DNA of 64,000 bases from Acidobacteriota bacterium (GTDB lineage: Bacteria; Acidobacteriota; Terriglobia; Bryobacterales; Bryobacteraceae). The stretch covers positions 1 to 64,000 of the forward strand of contig VFZW01000002.1 in the NCBI GenBank assembly GCA_016871055.1. The letters run 5' to 3'. Of the stretch, positions 19,110-27,678 are shown piece by piece. The translations under genes and the position numbers were made by a program. The notes under the pieces were generated by a model, which saw only the letters and a list, made by a program, of their open reading frames with translations, was not told the DNA's origin and made no database searches. Every line of letters begins with the position of its first letter. Within the stretch, counting starts at the first letter, position 1.

Positions 19110-19210
19110 AACCCTTGGTCACATCTACTACGAATGCGACGGTGTGCCGAAGGATTCGGATCGGGCAGTCTACTGGTACCGGAAGGCTGCTGAAAACGGG
19201 GAAAATCGCA
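19110..19210 (+). pseudogene. Orphan Sel1-repeat fragment
   Basis: One plus-strand frame encodes LGHIYYECDGVPKDSDRAVY followed by WYRKAAENGE, an almost complete single Sel1-like repeat (G-x-GVxKDxxxAxxWYRKAAxxG). There is no start codon or further repeat, and an in-frame TGA precedes it. It is a remnant in the gap between the GPKTPEG operon and TonB receptor 3. Confidence 0.6.
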
Positions 19211-19219
19211 CCCGAAAAA

Positions 19220-22200
19220 TCAAAACGTCAATTTCAACGCGCCCTGCCACGACCGAGGCGGATCCTGGCCCGTGATCGTGCCGAACGCGCCGGATGTAAC
19301 GCCTGTGTTCGGACCCGCCAGATTCGCGAAGTTCGCCGCATTAAACGTCTCGGCCCGGAACTGCAGCCGCCATTTGTCGTTGAACGCGAAGTTGCGGATC
19401 AACCCGAAGTCCCAACGCGCCTGAATCGGGCCCCGGATGCCGGAGAAGCGAATCGGGAACCGGCGGAGATTGCCCCCAAGCTGCAAGGCGTTGTTGCGCT
19501 CAAAACCGGCATTCAGGTTGAACCAGCCGTCAACGCTTCTCTCCCCGCGCGGGCGCACCACGTTGCCCAGATCCCCGTTGAAGATCACGTTGCCGAAGCC
19601 CAGCGGCGAACCCGATTGATACTGCATTGCACCGTTCAACTGCCAGCCGCCCATGATGGCGCGCAGCGCGACGTGTGAGTTCGAACTCCAGCGCCGGCCC
19701 TTGCCGAACGGCAGCTCCCAGATCCCGGAGCTCGTAAGGCGGTTCGTCCGGTCCAGTCCCGAGATCACCTCCGACGGCGTGATGTCCTGGTCGTTCAACA
19801 TCTCGACGGCCTCCATGTTCTTGGACCACGTATAGGAAAGCTGCGTCGTGAATCCCTTCGACAGGCGCTTCTCCAAACGCATTTGCAGCGAGTGATACCA
19901 GGCGTAGCCGATCGGTTCGTAGATGTTTACGTTGCCGAACTGGGGGAACGGGCGCAGCAGGCTGCCACGCGTGGTGTTCACGCCGAAAATCGGGTTCGTG
20001 CCCCGCAGCGGATTCGGGAAGTTTTGCCCCAGAAAATTAATCGCGGCCTGGTCGCGCGTCGCGCTGGTGGAAAGATATTGCGCCGGCGTGAAGTTCATGT
20101 TGCGCAAGACGTTCAGCCGGGTGGAGCGGTTGCCGACATACGACGCTTCCAGCAGGAATCCGCCGGCCAGCGTCCGTTGTAGGCCGAAGCTCCAGCGCTG
20201 CGCGTAGGGATTCTTGCGGCGCAGCGGGAAACCGTTGACGCTCTGACCGATGTTGGTCAGCAGGCCACCGGCCGGCCCGGCCGGCTGGGTGAGGCCGGAG
20301 GGCAGGGGGTTGGCCAGCGTGGCGATGTAGGTGAGTCCGTTGTCGAGGGTCGCCTGAATCGGCGTGGCGAGGGAGAACCCAGCCGGCTCCGTGTTTGTGT
20401 ACAGGGTGCCCAGCGGCGCGGTGTAGAAGCCGTACCCCGCACGGAGCACCGTCTTGGTGTCGAGCTGATAGGCAAGACCGAAACGCGGCATCAGGTTGCC
20501 CTTCGCCGTCTGCCAATATCCGCGCGGGTTGCCGCCCGCGTTGACGAAGGTCAGTCCGCCAAGCGCGCGGAACTGACTCGCCGGCAGTTCGGGAATCGGC
20601 GACTGCGCGTACTGCGCCCGCGCCTGCGCGTCGATCGGGTTGGGCGTTGTCTGATCAAAATTCCGGACGGCGCGGTTGTACCGCTCCGTCGTCGCGGACT
20701 CCACCTCATACCGCAATCCGAGATTGAGCGTGAGCTTCTTCGACAACTTGTAGTCGTCCTGCACGTAAAAGCCGTAGATCGAGTTGCGCTCGGCGTAACT
20801 GGCGTTGACGGCCATATTGCCGCCCGGAATGCCCAGCAGGAACGCCGCGATTTCGCCTCCCACCTGCGGCGGGGCCGACGTGTCGAGCGGGCCCCGGGTA
20901 AACGCGGAGTTGAAAGCGAGGTCCGGCGAGGCGCTGGTTGGAAAACGGTTGCGGTTCTCACGGAGGTTGCGCCAATCGAACCCGAAGCGTACCGTGTGGG
21001 TGGCCTTGTTCCATGTCAACGTGGAATTCAAATTGTGGATAATTGACGCGGTGACGCCGTCACCAGACTCCCAATTGGAAACCGTCGAGAACGGTGCGAC
21101 GATCAAACGGGGAAACGCGGCTACGGACTTGTCGATCGAGTTCACGAGGTTCGACGAAAAGCCGAGACTGGCAAGATCGAATCCCCGGGAGACGCGCCGT
21201 TCCGGAAATTCCTGCTGCGTCAGGCCGTACCGGAAATTGAGAAGTAGCGACGGGCTAATGACATACACATCGTCGAAAGCGGCGCCGCGGTTGATGCGGT
21301 TCAGAATGATGCCGGTAATGTTGTCCGGGCCGAAGAAACGATTCTTGTCCTCTTGCCAGTAGTCGCGATGCATGCGGACGAAAATGCGATGGTTTTCCGA
21401 AAAAGCGTGATCGACGCGGCCAATGTTGGTCCAGTAGGTTTCCAGCGCCTTGCCCGAGAGGAAGAAGTTGTTTCGAAAGTCGGACGTGCCGGTCTGATTC
21501 GGTGAAGGCCACGCCTGAAGCAGCCGCTGCGCCACGGGGTCGAGCCGGGAGGCGGGGATGATGTTTCCCGGGATTGGCTGGCGCTGGAACCGCCCGCCGG
21601 CGACGGCGACGGTAGAGCGGGGATCGTAGACCTGGTTATTGGCGTTCAAACGAAGCAGCGGGGAAAGGTCGCCCCGGCGCACCTCCGCGGTGGGAACGGT
21701 AGAAATCTGGCTGCCGACGTTGGGATCGCCGAAGAGATTGGCCTCGAAGGCGTAGAACCAAAACGTCCGGTTCTTGCCGGAGTAGAGGCCGGGTATGGAG
21801 AGCGGCGCGCCGGCCGAACCGCCGAAGCGATTGTCCTGGTAGAGCGCCAGCTTCTGTCCGGCGCGATTTTGGAAGATGGTCGGCGCGTCGAGTTTGGAAT
21901 GCCGCAGCCAGTGGTGCAACTCCCCGTGCAACTCGTTGGTGCCTTACTTGGTGGTCACGTTCACGTTGGAGCCGAGCGAGAAACCGGCCGAGGCGTCAAA
22001 AGCGCTGGTCTGCACCTTGAACTCCGCGATTGCCGTCTGCGGCGGCGAAAACGCAACGCGCGGCGCGGTGCCGTCCGAATAGACGTTGACGACGCCGTCG
22101 ATCGTGAAGTCGTTGTTGTTGTTGCCCGTGCCGTTGGTGCCGAATTGGCTGGGCGCGGCGTTGAACGGCGCCTTCCGGAGACGGAGATTGGTGCCGTTGA

Positions 22201-22672
22201 CAGTGCCGGGCGCCAGGTGAACCAGGTCCATCGCGTTACCGGCAAACAAGGGCAGTTCTTCGATTCGCCGCTGGTCGATCACCTGGCCGAGCGAAACATC
22301 CGCCGCGTTGAGCAAAGGCGTCTCGGCCTTTACTTCCACGGAATCGGAGACTTGGCCCACTTTCATTTCCAGATCGAGCGTCACGATTTCGGTCGTGCGC
22401 ACTTGAACGCCCGGACGCACAAGCCGGGTAAAGCCCTGGACTTCCGCCTCGACACGGTAGGAGCCCGGGTTGAGGTAGGGAGCGCGGTAGTCGCCGCTTT
22501 CGTTAGAGATCGAGGCATTGGTCAGTCCGGTGGCCTCGTTCACCACCTTGACCGTGGCCTTCGGAATGGCGCTGCCGGAGGCGTCGAGCACCCGGCCAAG
22601 AATTGTTCCACGGGGGTCCTGCGCGAAGGCGCAAAACGAAATGATGCCGAGCAGAAGACGTTGAGCGATCAT
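19220..22672 (-). pseudogene. TonB-dependent receptor, Oar-like (one in-frame TAA)
   Basis: 1150 codons from ATG 22672 with signal peptide (MIAQRLLLGIISFCAFAQ), carboxypeptidase-regulatory domain (ILGRVLDASGSAIPKATVKV), plug (FNAAPSQFGTNGTGNNNNDF) and barrel ending in QGALKLTF. One TAA at 21944-21946 interrupts it: GSNVNVTTK-stop-GTNELHGELHHW. Relatives have Ser there (TKSGTNELHG); TCA to TAA is one change. The frame is open on both sides. Its ATG overlaps the stop of the truncated VapC remnant upstream (ATGA), a probable chance result of the deletion there. Confidence 0.87.
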
Positions 22673-22860
22673 AGTCCGATCATAAACGAGTCGATGGGTT
22701 CGAGCCGCCTCAAATCGAGCGGATCGCTTGTGATCAGTGCATGGTCCACCTTTCGCGCGCATATCACGACATGCGCGTTGGCGATTTCTGAGGCCAGCCG
22801 CACGATCGAAAGAACTCGTCGATCGTTTCGATCGAGCGCGATAAGGCCGCTCCCCGTCAA
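22669..22860 (-). pseudogene. VapC-type PIN toxin remnant with internal deletion
   Basis: 63 codons from TTG 22860. The N-terminal piece GLIALDRNDRR is the start of a PIN toxin, but the usual leading LDTG has lost its Asp. The frame then jumps to the C-terminal part AHVVICARKVDHALITSDPLDLRRLEP. About half of a normal 130-residue VapC is missing from the middle, including most acidic active-site residues. It overlaps the VapB remnant stop by 2 bp, as in an ordinary vapBC operon, and cannot be an active nuclease. Confidence 0.7.
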
Positions 22861-23056
22861 GCAGCTTTCCCGGGCGTATTCTTGTTGACCCGCCGCTTTT
22901 GGGGCGAAAGCATCTTCCCAGACCACGCACGCTCTTTGGCCGTCAGCGGCTATCCTGTTTCCCGAAGACACTGGTCGATTCACGAACCGCTACGCGCTTG
23001 CGGATTTCCTTGATCTGGCTGTCCGGCAGGGTGATCGTGAGCTTCACCGTCGCCAT
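22857..23056 (-). pseudogene. VapB-type ribbon-helix-helix antitoxin remnant with internal deletion
   Basis: From ATG 23056 the frame encodes a ribbon-helix-helix start (MATVKLTITLPDSQIKEIRK and RVAVRESTSV) and then runs out of frame to a stop at 22943. In another frame the expected antitoxin tail follows: PLTAKERAWSGKMLSPQKRR ending in NKNTPGKAA and a stop at 22857. The middle of about 25 codons is missing and the junction is frameshifted. Confidence 0.65.
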
Positions 23057-23263
23057 ACTACTCACTATGACGGTCCAGCCTCGGCCGCACGGAGGGTTGG
23101 AAGAATTCGCCGTCAGCGCGGAGCCATCTACATATCCTGGGGGCGGGTCACATTCTCTCTTCGATCCATTGTGACGGGACACGGCTAGAGAATGTATATT
23201 ACAATTCCCATGACCAGCCGCGACTGAAGCGGTGTTGGGTCTCAAGAAAGAGGCACGTCAAAG

Positions 23264-23635
23264 ATGCCCGCGTCATCTATGCGGCATGAGGATTCGTTCC
23301 TAAAGGACATACTTTCGGCTTGCCGGAAAATTGAAGCCATTGCTGCCTCAACGTCCGAAGACACTTTCCTTCATGACGAGGTGCTGACGGCGGCCGTGCT
23401 GCACCACTTGACTGTGATCGGATAGGCGATCAGCCGCCTGTCCAACGAATTGAGAGAGCGCTGGCCGCAGGTGCCGTGGCGGCAGATCATCGCTGTACGC
23501 CACAGGATCGTTCATGCCTACTTCGATCTGGATTGGCAGATCCTATGGGATGCCTCCACCGGCGACATACCTGAACTTCGAAGGCAGGTTCTCGACATTC
23601 TCATCACGGAGTTTACGGAATCCAGACCCGGGTGA
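23264..23635 (+). pseudogene. HepT-like (DUF86) toxin with in-frame TAG
   Basis: 123 codons from ATG 23264 (or ATG 23279). The protein matches HepT-like DUF86: LTAAVLHHLTVIG, ISRLSNELRERWPQVPWRQI and the toxin motif RHRIVHAY (R-x4-H-x-Y). TAG at 23423-23425 replaces the conserved Glu of VIGEA; GAG to TAG is one change. The normal partner, a MntA nucleotidyltransferase, is absent; just upstream only a weak possible C-terminal trace (DARVIYAA, stop overlapping the HepT start) remains. HepT is an RNase-type or AMPylation-controlled toxin. Confidence 0.75.
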
Positions 23636-23754
23636 GAGATTCAGATGGCTTCAGAGGCGGGGAGTGCACTCATTAGTGGCGTACAGTCTTGCGAAGTGGC
23701 TCGCGATCATGGATTCGAACCGGGTAGCAGTGCCTGATTAGAGGATCCCTATGT

Positions 23755-24192
23755 TCAAGTGCACAGGAGCCGCCGCGCCCGCCTCATGCGAGTCTCGGGC
23801 TTTTTGGCGGACGCAACGAACAACACAAAATCGCGCCGCTCTCCTGATGACAATCGGTCCCAGGATTCTCGCGCTTCGGAGTTGTTCTTCAGCACTTCCT
23901 TCAACTCGTCCGGTCGAGCATCCATAGGAGCGCGCATTGCAACGCGTACCGGATCCCCGGTTTCAATGCCTACCATGCGGCACATTGGTTCAGAGAGTCC
24001 GAAGTGCCATCCGCGTTCCTTCCATGGGATCAAACTGCGTAGACCGATAGGTGTTCCGTTAATCGATACATCTACAATGAACGTTCCAGTCTCGTCCCAT
24101 GCCTGGCCAGGATACACGACAAAACGGGGCACTTCGGGGGCGATTCTTTCGACCGTGGCATCGAAGGTAATCAGTTCGTTCCGATCTCTCAT
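23755..24192 (-). CDS. DUF1905 / YdeI-OmpD-associated family protein
   Basis: 145 residues. Residues about 5-90 fit DUF1905 (RFVVYPGQAWDETGTFIVDV, GTPIGLRSLIPWKERGWHFG), and residues 95-140 the C-terminal YdeI/OmpD-associated helical segment (ARPDELKEVLKNNSEARESW, SSGERRDFVLFVASAKKPET). YdeI relatives have been linked to resistance to peptides and stress; no reaction is established. The C-terminus after RMRRARRLL is short for the family. It lies in a cluster of toxin-antitoxin-like genes. Confidence 0.75.
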   Translation of the reverse strand: MRDRNELITFDATVERIAPEVPRFVVYPGQAWDETGTFIVDVSINGTPIGLRSLIPWKERGWHFGLSEPMCRMVGIETGDPVRVAMRAPMDARPDELKEVLKNNSEARESWDRLSSGERRDFVLFVASAKKPETRMRRARRLLCT

Positions 24193-24290
24193 TGCAATGT
24201 CATTCTACGAAATGACTCCCCGCTGGGCGCGGAACATCTGGAAGCATGCGGACCAAGTGGAGTAACATGTGATTGCGTCGCCGCGACGAA

Positions 24291-24551
24291 ATGCCAACAA
24301 TCAGCGCCTTCTACGGGATCTTGGTCCGCATGTTTTATAACGACCACCCTCCTCCTCATTTTCACGTGCGTTACGGCGAGTTCGAAGCAACGGTCGACAT
24401 CGAGACCCTCGAGATCATCGAAGGCGAATTGCCCACCCGGGCCTTCCATCTGGTGCGAGAGTGGGCGATGATGCATAGAGAGGAACTCATGGAAGATTGG
24501 CGATTGTGCCGCGAAAACAGGGTGCCTGCGAGGATTGAGCCACTGGGATGA
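24291..24551 (+). CDS. DUF4160 domain protein
   Basis: 86 residues from ATG 24291. It has the diagnostic DUF4160 core: PTISAFYGILVRMFYNDHPP followed by PHFHVRYGEFEATVDIETLE, then the tail LVREWAMMHREELMEDWRLC. DUF4160 genes are regularly next to DUF2442 genes, as here, and the pair is suspected to be a toxin-antitoxin module; no activity is known to me. The next gene starts 16 bp downstream. Confidence 0.85.
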   Translation: MPTISAFYGILVRMFYNDHPPPHFHVRYGEFEATVDIETLEIIEGELPTRAFHLVREWAMMHREELMEDWRLCRENRVPARIEPLG

Positions 24552-24567
24552 ATGGAGCCCATACCTA

Positions 24568-24828
24568 ATGAAGTGGAGCGTTGTCGAAGTCAAACCCGAA
24601 CCCCACCACCGCCTTTTCGTCCGGTTTCAGGACGGGGTGGAGGGACGCGTGCAATTGCGACCGGAAGAATTGACTGGCGTCCTTGCGCCCCTGCGGGATG
24701 AGCAATTTTTCGCGCAGGCCTTTATCGACTACGGTGCGGTGGCGTGGCCAGGCGAGATCGATCTGGCTCCAGACGCCATGTACGCCCAAATCGTCGGCGA
24801 GCGCGACGAACTGAAAAAGGTTGGCTGA
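24568..24828 (+). CDS. DUF2442 domain protein
   Basis: 86 residues from ATG 24568 (MKWSVVEVKPEPHHRLFVRF); an alternative in-frame ATG at 24535 overlaps the upstream gene. The pattern VRFQDGVEGRVQLRPEELTG and VAWPGEIDLAPDAMYAQI is typical DUF2442. It follows DUF4160 closely and is probably co-transcribed with it. Confidence 0.85.
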   Translation: MKWSVVEVKPEPHHRLFVRFQDGVEGRVQLRPEELTGVLAPLRDEQFFAQAFIDYGAVAWPGEIDLAPDAMYAQIVGERDELKKVG

Positions 24829-25433
24829 AGGCGCCATGCGGTCCTAATTTGGCGTGTCCAGCGGGCATTGATCCGCCCAAGGATCTCACCGCTCGACCGA
24901 GATGTTTGTTGTATTGTCCCAGAACAGTCAATTGACGAGTGGAGCGGAGTTTGGGAGAAACGGCTCTACACGAGCCGACTCCAAGCGAGCTATCGCCTTC
25001 GATAGCCAGTAGCGCCGAGTTCGCTAGAGAGAAGCTTGTGAACCGGTTCGCGATCGTACTACTTGCCGATGCGACGCAGGCCCTATTTGAAAACAACACT
25101 TCCTCCGTCCGGTTGCCGACCGGCAGTGCCGCGCACGCCATGATGCTAACCGGCGGGGTCTGCGGTGTCCCGACCCGCAAACGTGTATCTACCGCTGGAC
25201 AGCCTAAGCCGGGACTGCTGCCGATTCACATCGGAGTCGGGCTGCAGGAGTACAGCGACATCGACCCAGAAAAAGCATTCCGCGACCAGTAAAGACAGTC
25301 CTCCCACGCACACCCAGCCCCGCAACCTCCCGCATCGCGGAACCTCCGCTTGCAATCAGCCGCAAACGAAAGACCGGCCATTCCCGCAACGAAATACTGG
25401 CCCGACAGCGGTTAGGAGCACCGAATCCGTTTG
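24829..25433. other. 600-bp gap without a confident gene
   Basis: No family is recognised on either strand. A plus-strand frame at 24939-25292 (117 codons) and a minus-strand frame at 24722-25180 are open, but neither has a recognisable domain or ribosome site. The gap holds two perfect hairpins at 24961-25006. Confidence 0.5.
24943..25024 (+). ncRNA. Candidate structured RNA element (two stem-loops)
   Basis: CGGCTC/GAGCCG (24961-24966, 24972-24977) forms a perfect stem extended by GGAGT/ACTCC. Eleven bases later GCTATCG/CGATAGC (24989-24995, 25000-25006) forms a second perfect stem with a CCTT loop, and AGCGA/TCGCT could close it. No known RNA family is recognised. Confidence 0.25.
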
Positions 25434-27659
25434 ATGCGCGCGTTTGCAGTTTGTCTCGCCTTAGTTGTTTTCCCCAGCCTGCATGCCCAGCCGACGCCAA
25501 CGTTCCGCGAAGGCGCCTTCGCGGCCGAACAAGGCGCGCGGGGCGAGCGCGTCTATGCCGCGAAGTGTGCGAGCTGTCATGGCGACGTCCTGCAGGGAGT
25601 CGAGATGGCGCCGGCGTTGACCGGCTCCGGCTTCACCGCGAACTGGAACCGGCAGCCATTGCTGAGCCTCGCCAATCGCATCCGCATCACGATGCCGCCG
25701 GCCGCGCCGCGCTCGTTGTCGAGCGCTGAAGTCACCGATCTGGTCAGCTACCTCCTCAGGATGAACGACGTGAAGCCGGGCAGCGTCGCGCTGAATCTAC
25801 CGCTCGGCGGCCCCGCGGCGCGAGGCGGCGCCAATACATCCTGGACAACCTACGGCGCCGATTTGGCCAGCACGCGCTACTCGCCGCTCGATCAGATCCA
25901 CAAAGACAACTTCGCCCAGCTGCGGGTGGCCTGGCGGCTGAAGTCAAATAATCTCGGACCGATTCCGGACCGGCTGTATTCGGCCACGCCGCTGGTGGTC
26001 GACGGCGTGCTCTACACCACGGCGGGTTCGGCGCGCTCGGTGGTGGCGCTGAACCCCGGCACCGGCCAGATGCTGTGGATGTATCAGCTCGATGAGGGCG
26101 AGCGCGGGCAGTTCGCTCGTCGCAGAGGCGCGGGCCGGGGATTGTCGTACTGGGCAAGCGCCGACGGCGCCGATCGCCGCATCATTTTCGTAACGCCCGG
26201 CTACCGGATGATCGGGCTGAACGCAACGCCGCTGGTTGCCGGCGATTTGATCGTGGTGGGCGCGGTGCACGCCGCCGCCGGAAGTCCGCAGAGCTCTCCC
26301 GATGCGATCGGTTACGTGCGCGCCTACGACATCAAGACCGGAAAGCGCGCGTGGATCTTTCATACGCTGTCGCGCAAGGGTGAAGCCGGCTATGAATCCT
26401 GGCTGGAGGGCTCGGCCGAGCGCAATGGAAATCTCGGCGCGTGGGCGCAGATGAGCGCGGACCCGGAGTTGGGTCTGGTTTACGTGCCAACCGAAATGCC
26501 TGCCGCCGACTACTACGGCGTCAACCGGCCGGGCGACCATCTGTTCTCGGAGAGTCTGGTGGCGTTGGACGTCAAGACGGGCAAGCAGAAGTGGCACCAT
26601 CAGACCATCCACCGTGGCTTGTGGGATTGGGACCTGCCGTGCGCGCCGGTGCTGTTCGACATGGTGCGCGATGGCCGCAAGATCAAGGCGCCGGCGCAGC
26701 CGGCGAAGTCGGCGTTTTTGTTCGTGCTGAACCGCGCGACGGGCGAACCGATCTGGCCGATCGAAGAGCGCCCGGCGCCATAATCGGACGTGCCCGGAGA
26801 AAAGACCAGTCCGACGCAGCCGTTCCCCACCGTGGCCGCCGGCGTTCGACCGGCAGGGCGTCGCCATCGACGACCTGATCGACTTTACGCCCGCACTGCG
26901 AAGCGAGGCCGTGGAGTTGGTGAAGAAGTATAAGATCGCCCCGATATTAACGCCGCCCGCATTGGCCCGGCCCGATGGGCCGTTGGGCACGTTGATGCTG
27001 CCGATGGATGTGGGCGGGGCGAACTGGCCGGGCGGATCTTTCGATCCTGAAACAAACCGGCTCTACATCCACTCGCACACGACGTTGTACAGTTTGCGCA
27101 ATGTGCCGAACGAGTTGTCCAGCGCCGGTCCGGCGAATACCGCGGGAACACTGCGTCCGCCAGGCGCGGCCCCGGCGGCACAACCCGGCGGAAGCGGCCC
27201 GCGCGCTTTTTCCTGGGCCCCACGGTGCATGGCCTACCGCTGACCAAACCGCCATACGATCGGGTCACGGCGTACGACATGAATTCGGGCAAGATCCTTT
27301 GGCAGAAGACACATTCGTCGACGCCGGACGACATCCGGGACAATCCGGCGCTGAAAGGGCTGACCCTTCCGCGGCTCGGCCAGCCGGGGCGGACGTTTAT
27401 CGGCGCGCTGACGACCAAGACGCTGGTAATCGCCGGCGAAGGCGGAGTGCATAGCAACGCGAAGGGCGAGCCGATTGCGTTGCTGCGCGCGTATGACAAA
27501 GCGACCGGCGACGACATTCCCGGCGAAATGAAGCTGCCCGGGAGGCAGACGGGCTCGCCGATGACGTATCTGTATCAGGGCAAGCAGTACATCGTGCTGG
27601 CGGTTACGACCACGGGCGACGAAGGCGGCGGCGAGTTGATCGCGTATTCGTTGCCGTAA
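25434..27659 (+). pseudogene. Cytochrome c-PQQ-dependent dehydrogenase (quinoprotein), interrupted
   Basis: Signal peptide (MRAFAVCLALVVFPSLHAQ), a class I cytochrome c domain with CASCH, then a PQQ beta-propeller of the membrane or periplasmic alcohol/glucose dehydrogenase type (WTTYGADLASTRYSPLDQI, YTTAGSARSVVALNPGTGQM, GSPMTYLYQGKQYIVLA). Such enzymes oxidize alcohols or sugars in the periplasm and pass electrons to a quinone or cytochrome. TAA at 26781-26783 cuts EERPAP-stop-SDVPGEK, where relatives have Gln (CAA). The frame then shifts by one base at about 26826-26835 and back at about 27190-27210, so the end (TVHGLPLTKPPYDRVTAYDM) is in the original frame. It leads into the DUF1549/DUF1501 genes. 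Confidence 0.83.
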
Positions 27660-27678
27660 TGATGTAAACTCTTAGCGT

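Noticed and set aside
22669-22983. Full-length 104-residue PIN protein from the upstream ATG
   Set aside because: The first 40 residues are out-of-frame VapB DNA; only the part from TTG 22860 resembles VapC.
23700-23735. tRNA-like T-loop (GGTTCGAATCC on the minus strand)
   Set aside because: The bases around it cannot form a T stem and no anticodon or acceptor arm can be drawn.
24939-25292. 117-codon plus-strand frame in the gap before the PQQ gene
   Set aside because: No domain, no ribosome site and atypical composition; not enough to call a gene.
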